A stretch of DNA of 64,000 nucleotides from RGIG3013 sp045538935 (GTDB taxonomy: Bacteria; Bacillota; Clostridia; Oscillospirales; Acutalibacteraceae), in NCBI GenBank assembly GCA_045538935.1, contig JAZQEI010000023.1:56057-120056 (forward strand), in the 5' to 3' direction. Positions 26,762-36,846 of this stretch are shown here, piece by piece; position 1 is the first letter of the stretch, and each line of letters starts with the position of its first letter. Below the pieces are notes generated by a model. The model was not told the DNA's origin, searched no databases, and was given only the letters and a program-made list of their open reading frames with translations. The position numbers were made by a program, and so were the translations under genes.

Positions 26762-28285
26762 ATGTTAATGCTGACTTCACAGCAAATGCGCTCTGCCGAA
26801 CTTGAGGCTATTCGTTACGGAATGAACGAGCTTAGGCTTATGGAAAATGCAGGTGCAGCGGCGGCAAAGGTTATAAACGATGAATTTAGTTGTGCACAAA
26901 AAAACGTTGCGGTTGTTTGCGGTTTTGGCAATAATGGCGGCGACGGATATGTTGTTGCGCGCAAACTAAAAGAAAAAGGCGCAAATGTTCACATAATAAG
27001 GGCTTTTGGTTTACCTCAAACAAGCACATCTAACCAGATGTGCTTAAAAGCTATGGAAATATCCGTACCAATTTTAGATTATGCTTCTTCATCAGTTAAC
27101 TCCAATGCAGTCATAGACAATGCCGACATTATTGTAGACGCTGTTTTTGGTCTTGGCTTTAGAGGAGAAGTTGATAACAAAACCGCTGAACTTTTTGGTG
27201 CTATCAACAACGCCAAAGCAAAGGTCGCCAGTATAGATTTACCGAGCGGCATATATGCCGGCGGTGGATTTTCTAACAACGCAATAATGGCTGACCTAAC
27301 CGTAACCTTTGAATGCTATAAGCCTTGTCATTTACATCCGTCTTCGTTAGACCTTTGCGGTAAGGTAAAGGTAGTTTCTATTGGTATACCTAGTGATATT
27401 TTAGAAAGCTTTTTAGACGCACCTAAGAAAACAGAACTCGATATTCTATTAAAATCACTGCCTAAAAGATTACCAAGTTTTCATAAGGGTAATTGCGGTA
27501 CCGCTCTTATTATAGCAGGCAGTTACGGGTTTGCAGGTGCGGCCGTTTTGGCGGCTAAAGCGGCTTTAAAAAGCGGTGTCGGACTTGTAAAGATTGCATG
27601 TGTAAAAAGCATTTATCAAATAATTGCATTAGCACTTCCGGAAGCAGTTTGTGTTCCGTTAGATGAAAACGAGAGCGGAACAATAGCCATAAGCCAAATA
27701 TCCAAGGTTTTAAAACATATAAACACAAGTGATGCTGTGTTGGTCGGCCCGGGTCTTGGCTGTAATGATGATACTTGTGCTTTGGTAAGAGAAGTTATAT
27801 TAAACAGCAAAGTACCTATTGTTATAGATGCTGATGGTCTAAACTGTATTGCTAATTGCATAGATATTATTGAACAGAAAAAGGCAGATATTGTTTTAAC
27901 ACCACATCCAAAAGAGTTTTCAAGGCTTACCAAATTAAACGTTGCCGAGATAGAAAATGACCGTTTTGAAAATGCTAAGAATTTTGCTAAACGCTATAAT
28001 GTAAGCCTTGTTTTAAAGGGACGTTATACCGTTATTGCTGATGCAGCAGGGCTTTGGTTTAACACCCTTGGCAACAGTGGTATGGCCACTGCTGGTAGCG
28101 GAGATATGCTTAGCGGTATTATAGTGTCATTGATGGCGCAGAATATGGATTTTTCTTCGGCAATAAAGGCAGCGGTAACAATTCATGCCGCGGCGGGAGA
28201 TTTAGCCAAAGAGCAATTTGGCGAGCGTTCTATGACTGTATCTGATATGATAGATCAGTTACCCATTCTGTTCAAAAATACATAG
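26762..28285 (+). CDS. nnr: Bifunctional NAD(P)H-hydrate repair enzyme
   Basis: The 507-aa enzyme repairs damaged nicotinamide cofactors: an N-terminal epimerase domain (about residues 1-210; VCGFGNNGGDGYVVARKL, DAVFGLGFRG, IDLPSGIYAG) and a C-terminal ADP/ATP-dependent dehydratase of the ribokinase-like fold (about 225-505; HKGNCGTALIIAGS, VDADGLNCI, LTPHPKEFSRLT, GNSGMATAGSGDMLSGII). The ATG at 26762 has AAGGGTGA five bases upstream; a GTG at 26753 overlaps that site. Both catalytic regions look intact. Confidence 0.95.
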   Translation: MLMLTSQQMRSAELEAIRYGMNELRLMENAGAAAAKVINDEFSCAQKNVAVVCGFGNNGGDGYVVARKLKEKGANVHIIRAFGLPQTSTSNQMCLKAMEISVPILDYASSSVNSNAVIDNADIIVDAVFGLGFRGEVDNKTAELFGAINNAKAKVASIDLPSGIYAGGGFSNNAIMADLTVTFECYKPCHLHPSSLDLCGKVKVVSIGIPSDILESFLDAPKKTELDILLKSLPKRLPSFHKGNCGTALIIAGSYGFAGAAVLAAKAALKSGVGLVKIACVKSIYQIIALALPEAVCVPLDENESGTIAISQISKVLKHINTSDAVLVGPGLGCNDDTCALVREVILNSKVPIVIDADGLNCIANCIDIIEQKKADIVLTPHPKEFSRLTKLNVAEIENDRFENAKNFAKRYNVSLVLKGRYTVIADAAGLWFNTLGNSGMATAGSGDMLSGIIVSLMAQNMDFSSAIKAAVTIHAAAGDLAKEQFGERSMTVSDMIDQLPILFKNT

Positions 28286-28303
28286 TGCAAAAGGCGTGGT
28301 ATT

Positions 28304-28777
28304 GTGTACAGAATTTTATCTGTTTTTCTTGTGTTATTGTTGTTTTGCGGATGCTCAAAACAGGCGGTTCCGCCCAAGAAAGATACATTTACACTTAGTA
28401 CCACCATTAATTATTTGGGTAATGAATATAAGGCGGATATTTTTGCATCTGCGGCCGATGTGTTTAAAATAGAATTTACGGCTCCTGAAAAAATTAAAGG
28501 ACTTTGCTTTAATTGGGACACGCAAACGGGTTTTATAGAATACAAAAAATTGCAGTACAAATTTACCGCAACCGATGCACCCGAAATTTTTAGCAGTATT
28601 AAAGATGCGTTTACACTAATATTTTTAAACACTGGCACTGCAACCTTAAATGCTAACGATACCTTTACAATCGAAAAAGATGGTATAAGGGTAGAACTTG
28701 ATAAAGGTGGAACCCCAATTTTAATAACTGCAGACGGTATAGAAATTAAAGTAGATACAAAAAGCACCGAAGGTTAA
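28304..28777 (+). CDS. Predicted lipoprotein of unknown function
   Basis: The 157-aa product starts at GTG and has a short signal peptide ending in the lipobox LFCGC, so Cys17 would be lipidated and the protein held on the outer membrane face. The rest is beta-rich with no motif that I recognise (NYLGNEYKADIFASAADVF is typical). It may resemble the outer-membrane carrier fold used by some Gram-positive lipoproteins, but this is a guess. It follows nnr by 18 bases and ends at a terminator. Confidence 0.7.
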   Translation: MYRILSVFLVLLLFCGCSKQAVPPKKDTFTLSTTINYLGNEYKADIFASAADVFKIEFTAPEKIKGLCFNWDTQTGFIEYKKLQYKFTATDAPEIFSSIKDAFTLIFLNTGTATLNANDTFTIEKDGIRVELDKGGTPILITADGIEIKVDTKSTEG

Positions 28778-28792
28778 TTCTTCGGTGCTTTT
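28761..28792. terminator. Bidirectional terminator between the lipoprotein and GH31 genes
   Basis: AAAGCACCGAAG (28761-28772) pairs exactly with CTTCGGTGCTTT (28780-28791). It overlaps the end of the lipoprotein gene. Confidence 0.85.
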
Positions 28793-28795
28793 AAA

Positions 28796-31093
28796 TTAAA
28801 TGTTTATCTTAATATTATCGGCAAAATCTACGGTAACGGTCTTGTTAAGCGTTTGAATTGTTAAGGTTTTATATTTCTTAGCATAACCGTTGTGTGTAAG
28901 TGATGCGCTGAATACCCCGTTTTTATAGGTGAATTTGTAAAGATTATATTCGCCGTTTTTGTAGTTAAAGTCACTACCGTTGTCGGAATAGTGTTCGTAT
29001 TCGCAATCGTTTCCGTAAATCTCTAACTTCAAATTATCAATTTCCTTTTCACCAACATATAACTGTTCGGGGAATTTTGGAATAATTGAGTTTTCCTTAA
29101 TGTATATTGGGCAAACGTCAAGTTCGGCCGAGCGTATAAACATATTTTTTCCGCTTATTTTCTCTTTGGTCCAATAATCGTACCAATTGCCCTCGGGCAA
29201 GTAAACTGTCTTGTGGGTTTCGCCTTGGTCGGTTACCGGAGCAACTAATATGCTGTCACCCAATGTAAATTCACTGTTTAAGGTGTGGGTTATGGGGTCA
29301 GACGAATATCTAAAAATAAGTGGGCGCATAAGAGGAAATCCGGTTTTCTCCCCTTGGTAGAATAAATCGTAAAAATAGGGAAGTAGAGTATATCTTAGGT
29401 TGAGATATTTTCGGAATATACCAATAACTTCATCGTTAAAGCACCATGGTTCTTGGTGTTTTGTTCCGTTTGCAGAGTGGTTACGGCAAAGTGGGAAGAA
29501 TATTCCAAGCTCCATCCAACGTGCTGCAAGCTCTGGTGTGGTGTCTTGGCTAAAGCCGCAAAGGTCGGTGCCGGCAAACGACATACCGTTAAGACCTAAA
29601 GTTGTAAGCTGCGGAATTGCCATTTTAAGATGTGCCCAAAGACTTTGGTTGTCACCGGTCCAAGCGGTTGTATACTTTTGTGAGCCCGCATAGCATGCTC
29701 TTGTTATAACAAACGGACGTTTTCCGGTGTGCTTTTTTAAACCCTCGTAGGTTGCGCGCGACATATTGTGGCCATATACATTATGCATTTTAGCATGGTT
29801 AGACTTTCTACCATCATCATTCATAACAATGTTATCGGGCATAAAGCCGTTAAAGGTAGAGGGCTCATTCATGTCATTCCAAACACCAGAAACGCAGTTG
29901 TCGGTTAAGAATTTAATATTTTGGGCCCACCAATCTCTTACCTTGCCGTTTGCAAAGTCGGGAAATACAGTATCGCCCGGCCATACAACATTGTGGTAAT
30001 TTTCTCCTTTTGGTGTAGTGCAAAAATAATTATTTTTAACCCCCTCGTCGTATACATAATAGCCTTCTTCGGCCTTTACGCCGGGGTCTATAATTGTTAC
30101 GGTTTTAAAGCCTTTGTCCTTTAGTGCGGTTATGGCTTTTTTGGGGTCTGGCCAACGTGTTGAGTTAAATGTGAATACCTTGTAAGCATCCATATAGTCA
30201 ATATCTAAATGTACGGCATCGCAAGGGATATTGTATTTGCGCATATTCTCAGCAACATCTTCAATATCCTTTTGAGTAATGTAGCCCCAACGTGATTGTT
30301 GATATCCTAAAGTCCAAAGTTGAGGTAGGGGAGTAGTACCCGTTAAATATGTGTAAGCACCAACAATATCGGCAACGGTTTTACCTGCAAAATAGTAATA
30401 GTCTAAATTTCCGTTGTCGGTACCGTACCAATAATAGTTTTCGTTTTCTTTGCAAAGGTTAAATACCGAGCGGTATGTATTATCGAAAAACAGTCCGCAA
30501 ACACCGTTGTCTTTTAGTGTGATTAAGAATGGAAGAGTTTTATAAAGTGACTCATATGCTTCGGTGTGTGTGCGAGGTTCATCGGTATTCCAACTTGTGA
30601 ATTGATAATACTTTTTGTCTAAAGGGCTTAGTTTATCGCCAAGGCCGTAAAAATGTTCGTCACCAAAAACCTTTTTTTGAACAAAAATGTTGTAATCACT
30701 TTTTGGCGGTGTTACTGTGTGACCTTCTTGTTCCATAAGCTTAATTGCATCTTCAGAAAGACTTGGCTCCACAGTACGTTCACAGTCGGTGTCTGAACAA
30801 ATCACATTGCCGTTTTCGTCGGCAAAATCTATAAGCATATTATCTTTTACGGTTACTGTAACACACTTTGTTTTAAGTACAAGCACTCCATCATTAAATT
30901 CAGTAGTAAACTTGGTAGGTACAGACTTTTCGGTTTCTATGGCTTTTGAGTTATGCTCATTGCACTCGAAACCGCAAAAAACATTTATAATATCATCACG
31001 TATAATTTCAAGCCTTGCAACTCTTTCTACAAAGTTTAAATTTACTTTGTTATCGGTTGTGTTGATTGATAAAAGCTTTCCAAAATTGTACAT
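28796..31093 (-). CDS. Glycoside hydrolase family 31 (alpha-glucosidase-type)
   Basis: The 765-aa cytoplasmic enzyme shows the N-terminal beta-sandwich, the GH31 barrel with the substrate-binding IPCDAVHLDIDYMD, the nucleophile in GVWNDMNEPS, the acid/base region around WTGDNQSLW and FAGTDLCGF, and the C-terminal beta domain. Alpha-glucosidase is the likely activity; alpha-xylosidase or other alpha-specificity is possible. There is no signal peptide. AGAGG lies before the ATG. It stands alone, converging with the lipoprotein gene, and has no linked transporter. Confidence 0.93.
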   Translation of the reverse strand: MYNFGKLLSINTTDNKVNLNFVERVARLEIIRDDIINVFCGFECNEHNSKAIETEKSVPTKFTTEFNDGVLVLKTKCVTVTVKDNMLIDFADENGNVICSDTDCERTVEPSLSEDAIKLMEQEGHTVTPPKSDYNIFVQKKVFGDEHFYGLGDKLSPLDKKYYQFTSWNTDEPRTHTEAYESLYKTLPFLITLKDNGVCGLFFDNTYRSVFNLCKENENYYWYGTDNGNLDYYYFAGKTVADIVGAYTYLTGTTPLPQLWTLGYQQSRWGYITQKDIEDVAENMRKYNIPCDAVHLDIDYMDAYKVFTFNSTRWPDPKKAITALKDKGFKTVTIIDPGVKAEEGYYVYDEGVKNNYFCTTPKGENYHNVVWPGDTVFPDFANGKVRDWWAQNIKFLTDNCVSGVWNDMNEPSTFNGFMPDNIVMNDDGRKSNHAKMHNVYGHNMSRATYEGLKKHTGKRPFVITRACYAGSQKYTTAWTGDNQSLWAHLKMAIPQLTTLGLNGMSFAGTDLCGFSQDTTPELAARWMELGIFFPLCRNHSANGTKHQEPWCFNDEVIGIFRKYLNLRYTLLPYFYDLFYQGEKTGFPLMRPLIFRYSSDPITHTLNSEFTLGDSILVAPVTDQGETHKTVYLPEGNWYDYWTKEKISGKNMFIRSAELDVCPIYIKENSIIPKFPEQLYVGEKEIDNLKLEIYGNDCEYEHYSDNGSDFNYKNGEYNLYKFTYKNGVFSASLTHNGYAKKYKTLTIQTLNKTVTVDFADNIKINI

Positions 31094-31342
31094 AATATTA
31101 AACCTCTTTAAAAAGTTTTTATATTCTCAGTATATAAAATAAGTGTAAAAAGTCAATGTACTTTTAGTAGAGTTTTACATCTTAAAAAAGCAAAAACATA
31201 TTTGTTTTGGGGAAAATGATATTTTTTAAAGCTTAATTAATAAAAATGTTGCGGAATTTATCATTTTTTGTTATTATATAAACAATTGTGATATATTAGA
31301 ATATTATATAAATATAAGAACTTAAAGTTTAAGGAGATTATT

Positions 31343-32656
31343 ATGCTTAGAGTTTTAAAATTTGGCGGCAGCTCGCTTGCAGATGCAAAACAGTTTGAAA
31401 AGGTAGCAAATATTATAAAGGCTGACGATTCAAGAAGATTTATTATTGTTTCTGCCCCCGGAAAGCGTTTTTCTGATGATGAAAAAATAACAGATATGCT
31501 TTACGAGTGCTACAATTTAGCAAGCAAAAAACTTAGCATAGATGAAATCTTTGCAAAAATAGAAGAGCGCTATAACGGCATAATTAAAGATTTAAATCTA
31601 GATTTATCGCTTAAAAGTGAGTTTGACAGAATTCGTACTGCTATATTAAACCATGCAGGTCGCGATTACATAGCAAGTCGCGGTGAATATTTAAATGCAA
31701 TAGTAATGGCAAATTATTTAGGATTTGATTTTGTTGATGCTGAATCAGGAATATTCTTTAACGAAAACGGAAAATTAGATAACAAAAAAACCTATGAAAC
31801 TATTGCTCAAATTTTGTCTGAGCATACACACGCAGTAATTCCGGGCTTTTACGGCGTAATGCCTAACGGCACCATAAAGACATTTACACGTGGTGGCTCT
31901 GATATTACCGGTTCTATAGTTGCACGCGCTATGTCGGCCGATATTTATGAAAACTGGACTGATGTGTCGGGTATGCTAATGGCTGACCCCAGATGTGTTA
32001 AAAACCCAAAGGTTATAGAGCACATTACTTATAGAGAACTTAGAGAACTTGCCTACATGGGCGCAACTGTTTTGCATGAAGATGCAATTTTCCCGGTTCG
32101 TGAGTGCGGTATTCCAATAAACATTCGCAACACAAACTCTCCTGCCGACGCAGGCACAATGATTGTATCGGAAGTTGACAATACTTTTGATAACGAGGTT
32201 ATTACAGGTATTGCCGGTAAAAAAGGCTTTTCTATAATAACAATTGAAAAAGATATGATGAACTCCGAAATCGGCTTTGGCAGAAGAATTTTAGAGGTTT
32301 TAGAAAATCATCAAATTTCTTGGGAGCATTTACCATCTGGCATAGATGCTATGTCGTTAGTAGTTGCAACCGATGTAATTAAAGATTGCAAAGAATCTAT
32401 TATTTCCGACATTATTAAGAAAACATCACCCGACTCTGTTGTTATAGAAGATGGCCTGGCTCTTGTTTCGGTAGTAGGTCGTAGTATGGTAGGTAACAAG
32501 GGTACCGCTGGTAGAGTTTGTTCGGCTATTGCAAAAGCGTCTGTAAACATAAAGATGATAGACCAAGGCTCTAGCGAAATAAATATAATTGTTGGAGTAA
32601 GTGAAAACGATTTCTTAACTGCTCTTAATGCAATTTACGATGAATTTGTAGGATAG
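31343..32656 (+). CDS. lysC: Aspartate kinase
   Basis: Aspartokinase makes aspartyl phosphate, the first step to lysine, threonine and methionine. The 437-aa protein opens with VLKFGGSSLADAKQFEKV, carries the kinase motifs IIVSAPGKR, GGSDITGSIVARA and the aspartate-binding GFYGVMP region, and ends with two ACT domains (about residues 300-437) for feedback control. No lysine riboswitch is seen in the AT-rich 249 bases upstream. It lies 12 bases before lysA, which points to lysine/diaminopimelate synthesis. Confidence 0.94.
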   Translation: MLRVLKFGGSSLADAKQFEKVANIIKADDSRRFIIVSAPGKRFSDDEKITDMLYECYNLASKKLSIDEIFAKIEERYNGIIKDLNLDLSLKSEFDRIRTAILNHAGRDYIASRGEYLNAIVMANYLGFDFVDAESGIFFNENGKLDNKKTYETIAQILSEHTHAVIPGFYGVMPNGTIKTFTRGGSDITGSIVARAMSADIYENWTDVSGMLMADPRCVKNPKVIEHITYRELRELAYMGATVLHEDAIFPVRECGIPINIRNTNSPADAGTMIVSEVDNTFDNEVITGIAGKKGFSIITIEKDMMNSEIGFGRRILEVLENHQISWEHLPSGIDAMSLVVATDVIKDCKESIISDIIKKTSPDSVVIEDGLALVSVVGRSMVGNKGTAGRVCSAIAKASVNIKMIDQGSSEINIIVGVSENDFLTALNAIYDEFVG

Positions 32657-32668
32657 GAAGTTTAAATT

Positions 32669-33961
32669 ATGATTTGTGATAATTTAACAGTTAAAGACGG
32701 CGTTCTGCACTTTGCAGGTGCAAATACAGTAGAACTTGCAAAAGAATATAAAACGCCGCTGTATTTAATGGATGAAAATAGAATTAGATATAATTGTCGC
32801 GTTTACTTAAACGCTATGCAAAAATATTTTGGCGATAATGCTATGCCTCTATATGCAAGCAAGGCAGCATCTTTTAAAAAGATTTATGAAATTATGCGCG
32901 AAGAGGGCATGGGCATCGACGTTGTATCGTCGGGTGAAATTTATACGGCAATTAAAGCCGGATTTGACCTAAAAAATGCATATTTTCACTCTAATAATAA
33001 AACCGATGAAGATATTAATTTTGCAATGCAAAACGGCGTTGGTTACTTTGTTGTAGATAATAAAGAAGAGTTAGATGCCATAAACGTAATTGCCAAAGAG
33101 CGCGGCCTCACACAGAGCATATTGCTTCGTCTAACCCCCGGTATAGATACCCACACTTATGAGGCAGTTAATACAGGCAAGGTTGACTCTAAGTTCGGTA
33201 CTGCTATAGAAACAGGTCAAGCAGAGAAAATGGTAGAATATACCCTAACACTTTCTAATATTAAGCTGTGCGGTTTTCATTGCCATATAGGCTCGCAGGT
33301 TTTCGAGTCTGACACATTTATTAGAGGCTCTAAAATAATGCTCCAGTTTATTGCTGGTGTTAAGAATAAGTTGGGTTTTGTAACCGAGCAGTTAGACCTT
33401 GGCGGTGGCTACGGTGTTAGATATTTAGATTCTCACCCCATAATTGACATTGCTGACAATATTCGTCAGGTTGCAGAATGTGTTAAGAAAACATGTGCCG
33501 AGCTTAATATAACTGTTCCTAAAATTTTGTTAGAGCCTGGCAGAAGCATAGTGGCAGATGCCGGTCTGACCCTTTACACAGTAGGTACTGTTAAAGAAAT
33601 TACAGGCTATAAAAACTACACATCTATAGACGGCGGTATGACCGATAATCCGCGTTTTGCATTATATGAATCGCCTTATACCATTTTACCCGCAAGTCGT
33701 ATGAACGACACAGTGGACTTTAAGAGTGATGTAGTAGGTCGTTGCTGTGAGAGCGGCGATATTATTCAAAAGGACGTAATGCTTCCCAAGTCAAAAAGAG
33801 GAGATATCTTAGCGGTTTGCACAACAGGTGCATATAATTACTCTATGGCATCTAATTACAATCGCATAACACGCCCCGCTGTAGTAATGATTAAAGATAC
33901 AAAACCTTACATTGCAGTTAAGCGTGAATCCTTAGAATATCTAACCGAAAACGACATTTAA
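32669..33961 (+). CDS. lysA: Diaminopimelate decarboxylase
   Basis: This pyridoxal phosphate enzyme of 430 aa (fold type III) converts meso-diaminopimelate to lysine. It has the PLP lysine region LYASKAASFKKIYE, the glycine-rich phosphate site DLGGGYG, CHIGSQVF, EPGRSIVADAG and the substrate motif GRCCESGDI near the end. It is co-transcribed with lysC 12 bases upstream and ends in a terminator. Confidence 0.95.
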   Translation: MICDNLTVKDGVLHFAGANTVELAKEYKTPLYLMDENRIRYNCRVYLNAMQKYFGDNAMPLYASKAASFKKIYEIMREEGMGIDVVSSGEIYTAIKAGFDLKNAYFHSNNKTDEDINFAMQNGVGYFVVDNKEELDAINVIAKERGLTQSILLRLTPGIDTHTYEAVNTGKVDSKFGTAIETGQAEKMVEYTLTLSNIKLCGFHCHIGSQVFESDTFIRGSKIMLQFIAGVKNKLGFVTEQLDLGGGYGVRYLDSHPIIDIADNIRQVAECVKKTCAELNITVPKILLEPGRSIVADAGLTLYTVGTVKEITGYKNYTSIDGGMTDNPRFALYESPYTILPASRMNDTVDFKSDVVGRCCESGDIIQKDVMLPKSKRGDILAVCTTGAYNYSMASNYNRITRPAVVMIKDTKPYIAVKRESLEYLTENDI

Positions 33962-33965
33962 TTTT

Positions 33966-33996
33966 AAAAGCACTAACCAATGGTTAGTGCTTTTTT
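33966..33996 (+). terminator. Terminator of the lysC-lysA operon
   Basis: GCACTAACC (33970-33978) pairs with GGTTAGTGC (33982-33990), followed by TTTTTT. Confidence 0.88.
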
Positions 33997-34065
33997 GTTA
34001 ATTGTTTTATTTTTAAATGTATATGTAAAAAGTACTGTGCAACAATATTTTTGAGGTGTGTTAAA

Positions 34066-35364
34066 ATAGAATCATTGTGGCTTAAAACGGTTAAGTTACC
34101 CGAATTTAACAGTTTAAAAAACGATATTAATACCGATGTTCTTATAATAGGCGGTGGTATAGCAGGTGTTTTAACAGCATACTTTTTGCACCAAAAAGGC
34201 ATAAACTATGTTCTGGTTGAAAAAAACAGAATATGCCATGGTACAACCGGTAACACTACTGCCAAAATTACCTATCAACATTCGCTTAATATTAAAGACA
34301 TTGTAAAATCATACGGAATAGACACTGCACAGCAATATTTAAACGCACATAAAATGGCATTTTTAAAATATGCTGAACTATGCCAAAATATTGACTGCGA
34401 TTATGAAATTAAAGATAATTTTGTTTATTCTTTAAACAACAAAAAGGTTTTAGAAGATGAACTAAATGCTCTTAATAAAATAGGGTTTAATGCAATGTTT
34501 TGCGACAATTTGTCTTTACCGTTTAAAACAGTGGGCGCTGTGTGCTTTAAAAATCAAGCGCAGTTTCATCCGTTAAAATTTATTGCACATATTTGTAAAG
34601 ACCTTAATATATATGAAAATACGTTTGTAAAAGACATTTGTAAAACAACTGCTATAACCGACAAAGCAAAAATAAATGCAAAAAAAATAATTGTAACAAC
34701 ACATTTTCCGTTTTTAAATAAACACGGCAGTTATTTTTTAAAAATGCATCAACACAGAAGTTATGTATCGGCATTTGAGGGTTGTCAGAATGTTAACGGA
34801 ATGTTTGTCGATTGCGATATAAAAGGTATGTCTTTTAGAAATTATAATGACCTTTTGCTTATAGGTGGATTTTCTGATAAAACCGGAAAACAAACTGAAA
34901 ACTGGCAGGGACTTAGAAAGTTTGCAAGGCAATATTATCATGGTTCTAAAGAACGGTTTTATTGGGCGGCACAAGACTGTATGAGCCTTGATGGTATGGC
35001 ATATATTGGAAAATATTCTTTAAATACTCCTAATTTATTAACTGCAACCGGTTTTAACAAATGGGGTATGACCGGTGCAATGCTTTCGGCTATGATTTTA
35101 AGCGATATTATAACCAATACTCCTAATGCTTTCGAAAAAACCTTTAGTCCATCACGCAGTATATTAAAACCACAATTGCTTGTAAATGGATTTACAAGTG
35201 CTAAGAATTTGCTAAGTCTATCACCAAAGCGATGTTCACATTTGGGTTGCGCGCTTAAGTGGAACAAGGCAGAACACACGTGGGATTGTCAGTGCCATGG
35301 CTCAAGATTTTCTAAAGACGGAAAGGTTATTGAAAATCCTGCAAACTCAGATCTAAAATCATAA
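34066..35364 (+). CDS. FAD-dependent oxidoreductase with C-terminal Rieske domain (YhfW-like)
   Basis: The protein (about 432 aa) has a DAO-type FAD domain (GGGIAGVLTAYFL near residue 30) and a short C-terminal Rieske [2Fe-2S] domain with CSH and CQCH ligand pairs (CSHLGC ... WDCQCHGSRF). This layout is known in Bacillus YhfW and relatives; substrate unknown. The start is odd: the family pattern ESLWLKTVKLP begins right after an ATA codon at 34066, which has GAGGTG seven bases upstream. In-frame alternatives are TTG at 34051, which overlaps that site, and TTG at 34075, which is too far. A non-AUG start, or a later TTG, must be used. Confidence 0.8.
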   Translation: MESLWLKTVKLPEFNSLKNDINTDVLIIGGGIAGVLTAYFLHQKGINYVLVEKNRICHGTTGNTTAKITYQHSLNIKDIVKSYGIDTAQQYLNAHKMAFLKYAELCQNIDCDYEIKDNFVYSLNNKKVLEDELNALNKIGFNAMFCDNLSLPFKTVGAVCFKNQAQFHPLKFIAHICKDLNIYENTFVKDICKTTAITDKAKINAKKIIVTTHFPFLNKHGSYFLKMHQHRSYVSAFEGCQNVNGMFVDCDIKGMSFRNYNDLLLIGGFSDKTGKQTENWQGLRKFARQYYHGSKERFYWAAQDCMSLDGMAYIGKYSLNTPNLLTATGFNKWGMTGAMLSAMILSDIITNTPNAFEKTFSPSRSILKPQLLVNGFTSAKNLLSLSPKRCSHLGCALKWNKAEHTWDCQCHGSRFSKDGKVIENPANSDLKS

Positions 35365-35396
35365 AAAATGCCGCTCACACTGAGCGGCATTTTGTT
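35364..35396. terminator. Bidirectional terminator between the FAD/Rieske and NSS genes
   Basis: AATGCCGCTCA (35367-35377) pairs with TGAGCGGCATT (35381-35391), with A and T runs at either side. Confidence 0.85.
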
Positions 35397-35405
35397 AAAT
35401 TAAAT

Positions 35406-36764
35406 TTAAATTTTAATAACACCAAATACATTTAAAATGGAAGAAACAAGTATTAAAATTATAAATACAGGTGCTACAAATTTTATAACTACAGAGAACA
35501 AGGCTTTAGACTTGAATTTGCCACTTATTTCTGCCTCTTCTATTAAAGATTTTGGTTTTATAAAATAACCAACAAAAAGGCATGTTAGGAATGCAACTAT
35601 AGGCATAATTATATTGTTACTTATAAAATCAAAGAAATCAAGTATTTGCATACCAATGATTGTTACGCTGCTCCATGCGCTATAACCTAGCGACGACGGA
35701 ATGCCAAGTAAAATGCTTATGCCTAAAACTATAAAGCAACACGTTTTTCTGTTTATATGCAGTTTGTCGTGAAATATAGAAACAACGGTTTCCATAAGTG
35801 ATATTGATGAGGTTAAAGCCGCAAAAAGCACCATAATAAAGAAAGCAGCACCAACAATATTTCCACCCGGCATAGAACTGAATATTTTAGGTAGTGTTAC
35901 AAACATAAGACCAGGACCTTGGCCTAAAGCCGATTCATCACCGCCAGAGAAAGCAAATACGGCGGGAACTATCATTAAACCCGCAAGAAATGCAACGCCG
36001 GTGTCAAAAATTTCAATCTGATGGGCAGAGCCTTCTATGCTAATATCTTTTTTTATATACGAGCCAAAGGTTATCATAATGCCCATTGCAAGCGACATAG
36101 AGTAGAATAACTGACCCATAGCGGCAACAGCGGTCATAACCGAAAGCTTAGAAAAGTCTGGTTTTAGGTAGTAAACAATACCCGCTAATGCACCATCCAT
36201 AGTAATGCTTGTGTAAATTACTATGCCTATAATTAGAAAAATTAGAATAGGCATCATAATTTTACTTACCTTTTCTATGCCTTTTTCAACACCGCATAAA
36301 ACTACAATTGCAGTAATGCCTATAAACACAGCAAACCATAAAAGCGGCTGTGTTGTACTGCCTATGTAATTGTTAAAATAACCGTCTTGAGCCATAATGT
36401 CGGTTTTGCCTAAAACAAATTCGGCAAGATATTTAGTTACCCAACCGCCTATTACAGAATAGTAGGGGAGTATAATAATTGGAACAAGTGCTGCTAAATA
36501 TCCGACAAAAGAAAAGCGCTTATCTAATGCTTTAAATGCGCCTATTGCACTAAGGCCTGTTTTACGGCCAATAGCCACTTCGGCAACCATAAGGGCAAAA
36601 CCAAATGTAACTGCAAGTAAAATATATACAAGCAAAAACATACCGCCACCATATTTTGCTGCAAGGTAGGGGAATCTCCAAATATTACCCAAACCAACAG
36701 CCGAACCTGCGGCTGCTAATACGAAACCGATTTTTCCGGTAAACGAACTTCTTTTAGTAGTCAA
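35406..36764 (-). CDS. Sodium-dependent transporter, NSS/SNF family
   Basis: This 452-aa membrane protein with eleven to twelve helices belongs to the neurotransmitter:sodium symporter family (MhsT/LeuT type). The start GFVLAAAGSAVGLGNIWRFP holds the sodium and substrate site of helix 1, and AALTSSISLMETVVS is the helix 8 region. Members take up amino acids; the substrate is not predictable. It has a short upstream region of 82 bases before the next gene and reads leftwards on its own. Confidence 0.93.
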   Translation of the reverse strand: MTTKRSSFTGKIGFVLAAAGSAVGLGNIWRFPYLAAKYGGGMFLLVYILLAVTFGFALMVAEVAIGRKTGLSAIGAFKALDKRFSFVGYLAALVPIIILPYYSVIGGWVTKYLAEFVLGKTDIMAQDGYFNNYIGSTTQPLLWFAVFIGITAIVVLCGVEKGIEKVSKIMMPILIFLIIGIVIYTSITMDGALAGIVYYLKPDFSKLSVMTAVAAMGQLFYSMSLAMGIMITFGSYIKKDISIEGSAHQIEIFDTGVAFLAGLMIVPAVFAFSGGDESALGQGPGLMFVTLPKIFSSMPGGNIVGAAFFIMVLFAALTSSISLMETVVSIFHDKLHINRKTCCFIVLGISILLGIPSSLGYSAWSSVTIIGMQILDFFDFISNNIIMPIVAFLTCLFVGYFIKPKSLIEEAEISGKFKSKALFSVVIKFVAPVFIILILVSSILNVFGVIKI

Positions 36765-36846
36765 AATCCTCTCTCCTTATTGAGTGTTGTTAGCATTATC
36801 ACATATTTTTCAAAAAAAGGCAACAAAATTTTACTTAAACATTATA

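Noticed and set aside
31094..31342. Possible lysine riboswitch before lysC
   Set aside because: The stretch is AT-rich and lacks the multi-helix lysine riboswitch pattern and any expression hairpin near the start.
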